A stretch of 12,524 bases of DNA from Pseudomonas sp. UBA4194 (GCF_002379585.1 NZ_DFUE01000058.1:83836-96359); one strand, 5' to 3'; shown: positions 1 through 6,729, counted from the first letter of the stretch. The notes: generated by a model not told the origin, from the letters alone. Translations and numbers: made by a program.

Positions 1-163
1 TCACCCCAACCCTCTCCCTGATGGAGAGGGGGCCGGTCACCGTCGTCCGCAACACCGCGCACTGCTCTAGCTCCCTCTCCCTCAGGGAGAGGGCAGATCA
101 CCGTTGTCCGTAACACCGCGCACTGCTCTGGCTCCCTCTCCCTCAGGGAGAGGGCTGGGGTGA
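1..163. repeat. Composite intergenic repeat with three hairpins and terminal inverted repeats
   Basis: Three near-identical hairpins lie in a row. The first has arms at 10-17 and 23-30 (CCCTCTCC/GGAGAGGG). The second (73-82/84-93) and third (134-143/145-154) have arms CCCTCTCCCT/AGGGAGAGGG. The segments between them are direct repeats of about 61 bp sharing AACACCGCGCACTGCTCT. The whole block is bounded by an 18-bp inverted repeat, 1-18 against 146-163, with one mismatch. This resembles the short 'PSPLPEGEG' intergenic repeats scattered through Pseudomonas and other proteobacteria. Its left end may extend beyond the window. It could act as a terminator or as mRNA structure, but nothing in the sequence decides that. 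Confidence 0.8.
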
Positions 164-214
164 GGGGACCATACACCCCATAACCCTCGACGAGCCCTAT
201 CAACCAATCGCCCA

Positions 215-255
215 TTCGAACCAGCATATGTTATGTTATAACAAACAACATAACA
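215..255 (+). promoter_or_regulatory. Zur box overlapping the candidate promoter of the ZigA-type gene
   Basis: TGTTAT-GTT-ATAACA at 229-243 is a perfect 6-bp dyad with a 3-bp spacer and matches the known gammaproteobacterial Zur operator pattern (TGTTATnnnATAACA). A further ATAACA half-site at 250-255 and a perfect wider inverted repeat (GTTATGTT 230-237, AACATAAC 247-254) overlap it, so two Zur dimers might bind side by side. A weak -35 (TTCGAA 215-220) and a good -10 (TATAAC 237-242) are 16 bp apart and would put the start of transcription near 249. The box would then cover the -10, as expected for zinc-dependent repression. The hexamers are inferred. The dyad is directly visible. Confidence 0.85.
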
Positions 256-271
256 CCCACCGTGCCCCCGA

Positions 272-1492
272 ATGAGTACCCCCAGCATGCCCAACCTCCT
301 CCCTGTCACCGTCCTTTCAGGCTTCCTCGGCGCCGGAAAAAGTACGCTGTTGAATCACATCCTGCGCAACCGGGAAGACCTGCGCGTGGCCGTCATCGTC
401 AACGACATGAGTGAAATCAATATCGATGGCCAGGAGGTCCAGCGTGATGTGAGCTTGAATCGCGCCGAGGAGCGGCTGGTAGAGATGAGCAATGGCTGCA
501 TTTGCTGCACGCTGCGCGAGGATCTGCTCGAAGAGGTGGCGAAGCTTGCAGGCGAAGGCCGCTTCGATTATCTGCTGATCGAGTCCACGGGCATTTCCGA
601 GCCGCTGCCGGTGGCCGAAACCTTCACCTTTCGGGACGAGCAAGGGCAGAGTCTGGCGGACCTGGCGCGTCTGGACACCATGGTGACCGTGGTCGACGGA
701 GTCAACTTCCTGCTCGATTATCAGGCTGCCGAAAGCCTGGCCTCGCGTGGCGAAACCCTGGGTGAGGAAGATGAGCGCGCGATCACTGATCTGCTGATCG
801 AGCAGGTCGAGTTTGCCGATGTCATTCTGATCAGCAAGGTCGACCTGATCAGCGCCGCCGAACGCGCCGAGCTCACCGCGATACTGCGCCGCCTCAATGC
901 CCACGCACAGATCCTGCCCATGGTCATGGGCCAGGTGCCGTTGGGGCGGATTCTGGACACCGGCCTGTTCGATTTCGAGCGGGCCGCCCAGGCGCCTGGC
1001 TGGCTGCAGGAACTGCGTGGCGAACATGCCCCGGAAACCGAGGAGTACGGCATTGGCTCACTGGCCTACCGGGCCCGTCGGCCTTTTCATCCGCAACGTT
1101 TCTTCGCTTTGATCAACAGCCCCTGGGACAACGGCAAACTGCTGCGTTCAAAAGGTTTTTTCTGGCTGGCGAGCAAGCCACAGGAGGCGGGCAGCTGGTC
1201 CCAGGCCGGCGGACTGGCGCGCCATGGCTTTGCCGGACGCTGGTGGCGCTTCGTACCCCGTGACCATTGGCCTCAGGATGCGGAAGCGGTGGCCGAGATC
1301 ATGCGCCACTGGACCGAGGACACCGGTGACTGTCGTCAGGAACTGGTGTTCATCGGCCAGAACATGCCGTTCGAGGCGCTGCGGGCGCAGCTCGATGCCT
1401 GCCTGCTGACCGATGCGGAGATGGCCCTGGGGTTCGAAGGCTGGGCGCAACTGCCGGACCCTTTCGGTGACTGGCACGACGCGGCCGCCTGA
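272..1492 (+). CDS. zigA: ZigA-type COG0523 GTPase, putative zinc metallochaperone
   Basis: This is a 406-residue cytoplasmic G3E-family P-loop GTPase of the COG0523 (CobW/ZigA) group. Members bind zinc and GTP and are thought to deliver metal to client enzymes when zinc is scarce. Visible motifs are Walker A GFLGAGKST (17-25), the metal-binding motif GCICC (75-79), the ESTG switch (104-107) and the base-recognition motif SKVD (188-191). A CobW C-terminal domain follows from about residue 255 (EEYGIGSLAYRARRPFHP and the W-rich stretch after it). The NGCICCTLREDL form and the Zur box just upstream place it in the zinc-responsive subgroup. ATG at 272 was chosen as the first start after the predicted promoter. 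ATG at 287 is possible, and neither has a clear ribosome site, so the leader is short. The symbol follows the Acinetobacter name. The client protein is unknown. Confidence 0.88.
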   Translation: MSTPSMPNLLPVTVLSGFLGAGKSTLLNHILRNREDLRVAVIVNDMSEINIDGQEVQRDVSLNRAEERLVEMSNGCICCTLREDLLEEVAKLAGEGRFDYLLIESTGISEPLPVAETFTFRDEQGQSLADLARLDTMVTVVDGVNFLLDYQAAESLASRGETLGEEDERAITDLLIEQVEFADVILISKVDLISAAERAELTAILRRLNAHAQILPMVMGQVPLGRILDTGLFDFERAAQAPGWLQELRGEHAPETEEYGIGSLAYRARRPFHPQRFFALINSPWDNGKLLRSKGFFWLASKPQEAGSWSQAGGLARHGFAGRWWRFVPRDHWPQDAEAVAEIMRHWTEDTGDCRQELVFIGQNMPFEALRAQLDACLLTDAEMALGFEGWAQLPDPFGDWHDAAA

Positions 1493-1510
1493 GTCACGGC
1501 GGCTGTCAGC

Positions 1511-1861
1511 TCAAGGTGTGCGCCACTGACCTTGGCTCTTCTGTTCGCAGAAGGGCTTGAGGAAGGCCGCGTCGCTGGCGACACCGTAATAGTGAATATC
1601 CTGTTCATAGGGCATATTCTCGACCTTGGCCGCACTGCAGACACCAAATGCGCCCTGCGGGCATTGCTCCACGAACGACACGTCGACTTTCTGCCCTGGC
1701 AGGTTCGGTTGGCAGAAACCATCGTGGAACAGCTTCTGCGGAATGTTGCGGTTCTGCTGGCAGACCTTCACGTCCAGCCGCTCCGCTTGGCTGTGCACCA
1801 CACAGGCTTGGGCAAAAACCTGACCACTGGCCAGCAACAACAGCAGGCACCGCACACGCAT
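1511..1861 (-). CDS. Small exported six-cysteine protein of unknown function
   Basis: This is a 116-residue protein that I cannot assign to a named family. Residues 1-19 look like a Sec signal peptide (basic MRVR, a five-leucine core, then FAQA before C20), so the product should be periplasmic. The lipobox is poor, which argues against a lipoprotein. The mature part has cysteines at 20, 34, 50, 67, 75 and 105, enough for three disulfides, plus H23, H46 and H90. The ATG at 1861 is supported by GGAG seven bases upstream. The frame stays open further upstream, but there it overlaps the next gene. It lies opposite and between two COG0523 GTPase genes, 18 bp from the end of one and 27 bp from the start of the other. 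A zinc-related role is inferred from position only. I recall similar Pseudomonas proteins carrying the label 'NADH:ubiquinone oxidoreductase', which nothing in the sequence supports. Confidence 0.75.
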   Translation of the reverse strand: MRVRCLLLLLASGQVFAQACVVHSQAERLDVKVCQQNRNIPQKLFHDGFCQPNLPGQKVDVSFVEQCPQGAFGVCSAAKVENMPYEQDIHYYGVASDAAFLKPFCEQKSQGQWRTP

Positions 1862-1888
1862 CGTCAATCTCCATCCAGAACCTGAGCC

Positions 1889-2854
1889 ATGTTGCAGAAT
1901 ATTCCCACACATGTCATCGCCGGTCCGTTGGGCGCGGGCAAAACCACCCTGATCCGCCATCTGCTGGCGCAACGGCCGGCCCATGAACGCTGGGCAGTGC
2001 TGATCAACGAGTTCGGCCTGGTGGGTCTCGACGCCGCGCTGCTGGCGACGGCTGACGATGGTATCGCCATCGGCGAGGTCGCGGGTGGGTGTTTGTGTTG
2101 CGTCAATGGCGCACCCTTTCAGGTGGGGTTGGGACGGTTGCTGCGCAAAGCGAAGCCGCACAGGGTGTTTATCGAGCCGTCGGGGTTGGGGCATCCGTTG
2201 CGAATTCTGGAGCAGTTGCAAGGGGCGCCCTGGCGAGGGGTGCTGGCAGTGCAGCCGTTGGTGATGGTGTTGGATGGGCTGCGGATGGCAGTGGGCGCGA
2301 AGTTGGCAGAGAGTCAGCGGGAGGCGTTGGCGAAGGCGGGGTTGGTGGTGTTGAATCGCGTGGGGGAAGAAGAGGTGTTTCGTGCCGGGGAGAAGACCTC
2401 AGGGGCTGAGTTATCCACCGCTCCCTCGCTGAGAACGAAGGATGGATGGATAAGTCTGGAGTCTCTACCTATTGTGGATAACCCTCTCATTGAGACTGTG
2501 GAAAAGTGGGCAGAACCCCCGGCTTCACCCGGTGATGTGTGGTTGGACAAGTCCGAGCCGGTTTGTCAGGTCCAACACCGGCCTGAAGGCTGGGCGATCG
2601 GATGGCGTTGGCATTCGGACGTTGAATTCGACAAGGAGCACTTATCCACATGGCTGCAACGGTGGCCGTGGGTAAGAGCCAAGGCGGTTGTCCACAGTAC
2701 CCAGGGATGGCTGTCGACGAACGCGATCGGGGCGGAAAAGCCCGTGTGGCGGGCCTCGGAGTGGCGCCGGGACTCGCGCCTGGAGTTGATCTTCAGCGAG
2801 CCACAGGACGCCGCGGCCTTGCGTGACAGCGTGGTGCAAGCGTTGGCAAGATGA
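1889..2854 (+). CDS. Second, divergent COG0523 (CobW-like) GTPase
   Basis: A 321-residue G3E-family GTPase, shorter than the usual 350-400 of the group. Walker A is GPLGAGKTT (12-20), followed by NEFGLVGLD (40-48), the metal motif GGCLCC (66-71) and EPSGLGHP (96-103). The base-recognition motif is degenerate: NRVG (156-159) in place of NKxD, so guanine specificity may be relaxed. A variable linker (about 160-235) leads to a short C-terminal domain rich in Trp. P. aeruginosa carries, as I recall, a comparable second COG0523 gene in its Zur-controlled PA5532-PA5541 region. No Zur box lies directly upstream, so it may be read from the promoter at about 249 through the antisense gene, or from an internal promoter. 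The ATG at 1889 has only a weak ribosome site. Codon use shifts here: GGG and TTG dominate 2110-2400, and the only two in-frame TTA codons sit inside DnaA-box-like sites. Confidence 0.88.
   Translation: MLQNIPTHVIAGPLGAGKTTLIRHLLAQRPAHERWAVLINEFGLVGLDAALLATADDGIAIGEVAGGCLCCVNGAPFQVGLGRLLRKAKPHRVFIEPSGLGHPLRILEQLQGAPWRGVLAVQPLVMVLDGLRMAVGAKLAESQREALAKAGLVVLNRVGEEEVFRAGEKTSGAELSTAPSLRTKDGWISLESLPIVDNPLIETVEKWAEPPASPGDVWLDKSEPVCQVQHRPEGWAIGWRWHSDVEFDKEHLSTWLQRWPWVRAKAVVHSTQGWLSTNAIGAEKPVWRASEWRRDSRLELIFSEPQDAAALRDSVVQALAR
2411..2696. promoter_or_regulatory. Cluster of DnaA-box-like 9-mers inside a coding region
   Basis: Two perfect DnaA boxes occur in opposite orientations: TGTGGATAA at 2474-2482 (minus) and TTATCCACA at 2642-2650 (plus). 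TGTGGAAAA at 2497-2505 (minus) fits the relaxed consensus TTWTNCACA. TTATCCACC at 2411-2419 and TTGTCCACA at 2688-2696 each differ by one base, and 2445-2453 by two. No AT-rich unwinding element is adjacent, so this is not an origin. A DnaA-binding or titration site is possible. The match to the 9-mer is observed and its function is inferred. Confidence 0.45.
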
Positions 2855-3244
2855 TCAGGGCCGCCAGCGCTTGTGTTCCTGGCGCCATTGGCTCATTTCG
2901 ATCACTTCAGCGCTCGGCGGATGTTTGATTTCGAAAGGGTAGGGTGCCAGTTCGATCTGCACCGAATGCGCGCCGAACTGGGTAATAGTGCCCGGATGAC
3001 GCTGCTCGCCGGTGACTGTGAATTCAAAGCCGTAGACCCTGGCCAGGCGCTTGCGGCCGTTGGCATCGGCCAGCCAGGCGAAGCGCTTGAAGGCGACGTT
3101 GTCGTCGAGCAGTTCCAGGTCGAGCTTGCTGCAATGCTGCTTGACCCGCTCCAGCGCTTTCTCCCGCAGGCCATGGTTATGCCACAGCCAGGCGCCGCCT
3201 GCGGCCAGCAACATCAGGACGAACAGATTACCGAGGGTCAACAT
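2855..3244 (-). CDS. DUF3301 family single-pass membrane protein
   Basis: A 129-residue protein matching the DUF3301 pattern: an N-terminal hydrophobic anchor (about residues 3-21, starting LTLGNLFVLMLLAAGGAWLW), then GLREKALERVKQHC, LDLELLDDNVAFKR, a basic turn, YGFEFTVTGEQRHPG and finally the ELAPYPFEI segment. The C-terminal part is probably a small cytoplasmic beta-rich domain. The function of the family is unknown. The ATG at 3244 is preferred over the in-frame TTG at 3257-3259 because GGAG sits nine bases upstream of the ATG and the hydrophobic anchor begins at once. Its stop codon abuts that of the convergent GTPase gene with no bases between them. It is divergent from pdxY across a 118-bp gap. 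Confidence 0.85.
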   Translation of the reverse strand: MLTLGNLFVLMLLAAGGAWLWHNHGLREKALERVKQHCSKLDLELLDDNVAFKRFAWLADANGRKRLARVYGFEFTVTGEQRHPGTITQFGAHSVQIELAPYPFEIKHPPSAEVIEMSQWRQEHKRWRP

Positions 3245-3362
3245 CGAGGTGCGCTCCAACCAATTGCGTGCAGCTTAACTGTGTCCCCGGCCTGTCGTAC
3301 AGGCTACATTTCGCGCCATACTGCGCGGCTTGTAGTCCAGTCATCCGCTCCGGAATCTTTGC
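3245..3362. promoter_or_regulatory. Divergent promoter region with a small palindrome
   Basis: This 118-bp gap separates the diverging DUF3301 and pdxY genes and must hold promoters for both. It contains a perfect inverted repeat, GCCTGT-CGT-ACAGGC (3290-3304), that could be an operator or a short hairpin. I could not identify convincing -35/-10 pairs. The CTG/CAG spacing is too short for a LexA site. Confidence 0.35.
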
Positions 3363-4256
3363 ATGAAACGTACACCACACTTGCTCGCCATCCAGTCCCA
3401 CGTGGTTTTCGGCCATGCCGGCAACAGCGCTGCGGTATTCCCGATGCAGCGGGCTGGGGTCAAGGTCTGGCCGTTGAACACGGTGCAGTTCTCCAACCAC
3501 ACACAGTATGGTCAGTGGACGGGAGAAGTGTTGGCGCCGCAACAAATTCCTGCGCTGGTCGAGGGGATTGCGACGATTGGCGAGCTGGGCAATTGCGATG
3601 CGGTGCTCAGCGGGTACCTGGGCAGCGCTGCTCAGGGGCGGGCGATATTGAGCGTGGTGCAACGGGTCAAGGCGGCCAATCCCAAGGCACTGTACCTGTG
3701 TGATCCCGTGATGGGGCACGCCGAGAAGGGCTGCGTCGTGCCGGCAGAGGTCAGTAACTTCCTCCTGGAAGAGGCCGTGGCACTGGCGGACATGCTGTCG
3801 CCCAATCAACTGGAGCTCGACAGCTTCTGCGGGCGCAGCGCCAGCTCGCTGGACGACTGCGTTGCCATGGCCCGCTCACTGCTGGCGCGTGGTCCCCGAG
3901 CCGTGCTGGTCAAGCACTTGTCCTATCCGGGCAAGGCCGCCGAGGATTTCGAAATGCTGCTGGTGACCGCTGCAGGCAGTTGGCACTTGCGCCGGCCGCT
4001 ATTGGCGTTCCCGCGGCAACCGGTGGGGGTGGGCGACCTCACCAGCGGCCTGTTCCTCGCACGCGTGCTACTGGGCGACGATTGGGTCGCGGCGTTCGAG
4101 TTTACCGCCGCCGCAGTGCATGAGGTGCTGCTGGAAACCCAGGCTTGCGCCAGTTACGAGCTGGAACTGGTGCGCGCCCAGGACCGCATCGTGCACCCCC
4201 GTCTGCGCTTCGAAGCCGTGGCGCTTCAAAGCGCTTCGGATTTGATCTCACGGTAG
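3363..4256 (+). CDS. pdxY: Pyridoxal kinase PdxY
   Basis: PdxY phosphorylates pyridoxal with ATP to give pyridoxal 5'-phosphate in the cytoplasmic vitamin B6 salvage pathway. The protein has 297 residues against about 287 in E. coli. It carries the PdxY-type start LAIQSHVVFGHAGNSAAVFP and WPLNTVQFSNHTQYG, a central CDPVMGHAEKG, and the ribokinase-fold anion-hole signature GVGDLTSGLF with the catalytic base D225. The ATG at 3363 precedes the conserved start by only a few residues. Its ribosome site is weak (GGAA about eight bases upstream). The last 31 bp overlap the end of the convergent thioesterase gene, so the two transcripts are complementary at their 3' ends. Nothing is missing from the fold, and the product should be active. 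Confidence 0.95.
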   Translation: MKRTPHLLAIQSHVVFGHAGNSAAVFPMQRAGVKVWPLNTVQFSNHTQYGQWTGEVLAPQQIPALVEGIATIGELGNCDAVLSGYLGSAAQGRAILSVVQRVKAANPKALYLCDPVMGHAEKGCVVPAEVSNFLLEEAVALADMLSPNQLELDSFCGRSASSLDDCVAMARSLLARGPRAVLVKHLSYPGKAAEDFEMLLVTAAGSWHLRRPLLAFPRQPVGVGDLTSGLFLARVLLGDDWVAAFEFTAAAVHEVLLETQACASYELELVRAQDRIVHPRLRFEAVALQSASDLISR

Positions 4257-4711
4257 CGCTTTTCCAGCTCCTGCCGGATCTGGCGACGTTGCTGGGCCTG
4301 AATGAAGCGACGTTTGCCCTCCGGATCCTGCGGTTGCAGAGGTGGCACTTGCGCCGACTTGCGCTGGTCGTCCACCGCCACCATGGTGAAGAAGCAGCTG
4401 TTGGTATGACGAACCGAGCGCTCGCGAATGTTCTCGGTCACCACCTTGATGCCCACTTCCATCGAGGTGTTGCCGGTGTAGTTGACCGAGGCCAGGAACG
4501 TCACCAGCTCACCCACGTGAATGGGCTCGCGAAAGATCACCTGATCCACCGACAGTGTCACCACGTAGCGGCCGGCATAGCGGCTGGCACAGGCGTAGGC
4601 CACCTCGTCGAGGTACTTGAGCAGCGTGCCGCCGTGGACATTGCCAGAGAAGTTGGCCATGTCCGGGGTCATCAGCACGGTCATCGATAGCTGGGCGTTT
4701 CCAGGTTCCAT
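4226..4711 (-). CDS. Hotdog-fold acyl-CoA thioesterase, YciA/ACOT type
   Basis: A 161-residue cytoplasmic protein that should hydrolyse acyl-CoA thioesters to free acid and CoA. The hotdog signature is NVHGGTLLKYLDEVAYACA (residues 24-42), in which D35 is the expected catalytic acid and HGG lies at the start of the long helix. Further conserved segments are DQVIFREPIHVGELVTF and NTSMEVGIKVVTENI. The tail after about residue 120 is charged and helical (KRRFIQAQQRRQIRQELEKR) and longer than in E. coli YciA, perhaps for oligomer contacts. The ATG at 4711 has GTGAG seven bases upstream. The gene converges on pdxY and its stop lies inside pdxY. The physiological substrate cannot be read from the sequence. 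Confidence 0.88.
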   Translation of the reverse strand: MEPGNAQLSMTVLMTPDMANFSGNVHGGTLLKYLDEVAYACASRYAGRYVVTLSVDQVIFREPIHVGELVTFLASVNYTGNTSMEVGIKVVTENIRERSVRHTNSCFFTMVAVDDQRKSAQVPPLQPQDPEGKRRFIQAQQRRQIRQELEKRYREIKSEAL

Positions 4712-4956
4712 AGTACACTCACGGTTGGTTAGCAGTGGTGGAGGGGCGGCACCTATGTTGGCGCTTCACCCGCTTCGATAATTCCCATCATGTTCCGGAC
4801 GCTGGCAGGGCGTCCGCCGTCACGCCTATCGTGCCATTTCACGGGGTGTTCCGGCGATCTGTTTCCGTATATTGCACCGACTATATGGCGCTCGGCGCGG
4901 TGTTAACCTGAGCCTCTGAAACATTTCGTACCCGAATAGCAACGGAGGCTATCACC
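4712..4956. other. Intergenic region between diverging thioesterase and antiporter genes
   Basis: This 245-bp region contains the 5' leaders of two diverging genes. A 7-bp hairpin (CGGACGC 4796-4802, GCGTCCG 4810-4816, 7-base loop) has no U-tract and is not a clear terminator. An AT-rich patch around 4866-4886 (TATATTGCACCGACTATAT) is a possible promoter site, but no well-spaced -35 was found. No open frame of note is present. Confidence 0.4.
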
Positions 4957-6711
4957 GTGCATGCCATCAGCTTTATCCAGGATCTGGCGGTGATCATGCT
5001 GGTCGCCGGTGTGGTGACCATCGTTTTCCACAGACTGCGCCAGCCAGTGGTGCTGGGCTACATAGTCGCCGGGTTCATCATCGGCCCTCACACACCGCCC
5101 TTCGGCCTGATTCATGACGAACAGACGATCAAGACCCTCGCCGAACTGGGGGTGATCTTCCTCATGTTCTGTCTGGGGCTCGAGTTCAGCCTGCGCAAGC
5201 TGTTCAAGGTCGGCGCCACGGCGTTCATCGCGGCGTTCCTGGAAATCGTGCTGATGATCTGGATCGGCTACGAAATCGGCCGCTGGTTCGACTGGAGCAC
5301 CATGGACTCGCTGTTTCTGGGTGCGATCCTGGCCATCTCCTCGACCACCATCATCGTCAAGGCACTCAACGACCTGAAGATGAAGAACGAGCGGTTTGCC
5401 CAACTGATCTTTGGCGTGCTGATCGTCGAGGACATCCTGGGGATCGGCATCATCGCGCTGCTTTCGGGGATCGCCGTCAGCGGCACGGTCAGTTCCGGCG
5501 AAGTGTTCTCCACCGTTGGCAAACTCTCGTTGTTCATGATCATCGCGCTGGTCATAGGCATTCTGCTGGTGCCACGCCTGCTGGCCTATGTGGCCAAATT
5601 CGAAAGCAACGAGATGCTGCTGGTGACCGTGCTGGGCCTGTGCTTCGGCTTCTGCCTGCTGGTGGTCAAATTGGAATACAGCATGGTGCTCGGCGCGTTC
5701 CTGATCGGCGCGATCATGGCCGAGTCGCGCCAGTTGCTGAAGATCGAGCGCTTGATAGAGCCGATTCGGGACATGTTCAGCGCGATCTTCTTCGTTGCCA
5801 TCGGGCTGATGATCGATCCAGGGATTCTGCTCGATTACGCCTGGCCGATCGCGGTCATTACCGTGGCAGTGGTACTGGGCAAAATGGTGTCTTGTGGGCT
5901 GGGAGCGTTCATTGCAGGCAACGATGGCAAGACCTCGCTGCGGGTCGGCATGGGGCTGTCACAGATCGGCGAGTTCTCGTTCATCATTGCGGCATTGGGC
6001 ATGACCTTGCAGGTCACCAGCGATTTTCTCTATCCGGTCGCCGTGGCGGTCTCGGCGCTGACCACCTTGTCCACGCCTTACCTGATCCGCGCCGCAGACC
6101 CGCTTTCCCATCGCCTGGGCGCGATAGTGCCGCAGCGCATGGCGCGGGTGCTTGGGATGTATGGGGAGTGGCTGCGCAGCATCCAGCCACGGGGTGAGAG
6201 CGCGCTACTGGCCTCGATGATTCGCAAGATCCTGTTGCAGGTAGGGGTGAATCTGGCGCTGGTGATAGGCATCTTCTTTGCGGGCGCCTATTTCGCCGGG
6301 CGCATCGGTGACTATCTGACGGCATGGGTCAGCGATGTGGGTTGGCAAAAGGGCATGATCTGGGGTGCAGCGTTGTTGTTGTCGCTGCCGTTCCTGATCG
6401 CCGCCTACCGCAAGCTCAAGGCACTGTCGATGCTGCTGGCCGAGATGGGCGTCAAGCCGGAAATGGCCGGGCGCCATACCCAGCGGGTACGCAGAGTGAT
6501 TGCCGAAGTGATTCCGCTGCTGTCACTGCTGGTGATTTTCGTGCTGCTGGCGGCGCTGTCGGCGAGCATTCTGCCCACGGCGGAGTTGCTGGTGCTGATC
6601 GCTGTGGTGGCTGCGGGGGTAGCGGCGCTGTTGTGGCGCTGGTTCATTCGCGTGCACACGCGCATGCAGGTGGCGCTGCTGGAGACCCTGGGGAACAACG
6701 TGGAGCATTGA
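4957..6711 (+). CDS. Kef-like CPA2 monovalent cation/proton antiporter lacking a TrkA domain
   Basis: A 584-residue inner-membrane antiporter of the Na+/H+ exchanger (CPA2/KefB) family, predicted to exchange K+ or Na+ for protons. The N-terminal two-thirds (1-390) is a typical core of about 12 helices with FHRLRQPVVLGYIVAGFIIGP at 25-45, ISSTTIIVKAL in the fourth helix region and VEDILG containing E158-D159, the ion-coupling acidic pair. After residue 420 come four further helices (about 425-447, 464-487, 522-542, 547-567). No cytoplasmic TrkA-N/RCK nucleotide-binding domain is present, unlike E. coli KefB, KefC and YbaL, so NAD(H) or glutathione control is not expected. Translation starts at GTG 4957, eight bases after a strong GGAGG at 4944-4948. 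The nearby ATG at 4961 is out of frame. Ion specificity is unknown. Confidence 0.88.
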   Translation: MHAISFIQDLAVIMLVAGVVTIVFHRLRQPVVLGYIVAGFIIGPHTPPFGLIHDEQTIKTLAELGVIFLMFCLGLEFSLRKLFKVGATAFIAAFLEIVLMIWIGYEIGRWFDWSTMDSLFLGAILAISSTTIIVKALNDLKMKNERFAQLIFGVLIVEDILGIGIIALLSGIAVSGTVSSGEVFSTVGKLSLFMIIALVIGILLVPRLLAYVAKFESNEMLLVTVLGLCFGFCLLVVKLEYSMVLGAFLIGAIMAESRQLLKIERLIEPIRDMFSAIFFVAIGLMIDPGILLDYAWPIAVITVAVVLGKMVSCGLGAFIAGNDGKTSLRVGMGLSQIGEFSFIIAALGMTLQVTSDFLYPVAVAVSALTTLSTPYLIRAADPLSHRLGAIVPQRMARVLGMYGEWLRSIQPRGESALLASMIRKILLQVGVNLALVIGIFFAGAYFAGRIGDYLTAWVSDVGWQKGMIWGAALLLSLPFLIAAYRKLKALSMLLAEMGVKPEMAGRHTQRVRRVIAEVIPLLSLLVIFVLLAALSASILPTAELLVLIAVVAAGVAALLWRWFIRVHTRMQVALLETLGNNVEH

Positions 6712-6729
6712 GTTTCGGCGGGCAGGTCT

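Noticed and set aside
82..309. 75-residue minus-strand open frame
   Set aside because: Its end (SPHPSPLPEGEG) is the well-known false translation of the intergenic repeat, and it runs through the Zur promoter.
1862..2221. Upstream extension of the Cys-rich gene on the minus strand
   Set aside because: The signal peptide and a ribosome site mark the start at 1861. The extension overlaps the GTPase gene and has no features.
2411..2696. Replication origin
   Set aside because: DnaA-like boxes occur, but inside a coding region, with no AT-rich unwinding element and no dnaA, dnaN or gidA neighbours.
4796..4816. Terminator hairpin
   Set aside because: It lies between diverging genes and has no U-tract on either strand.
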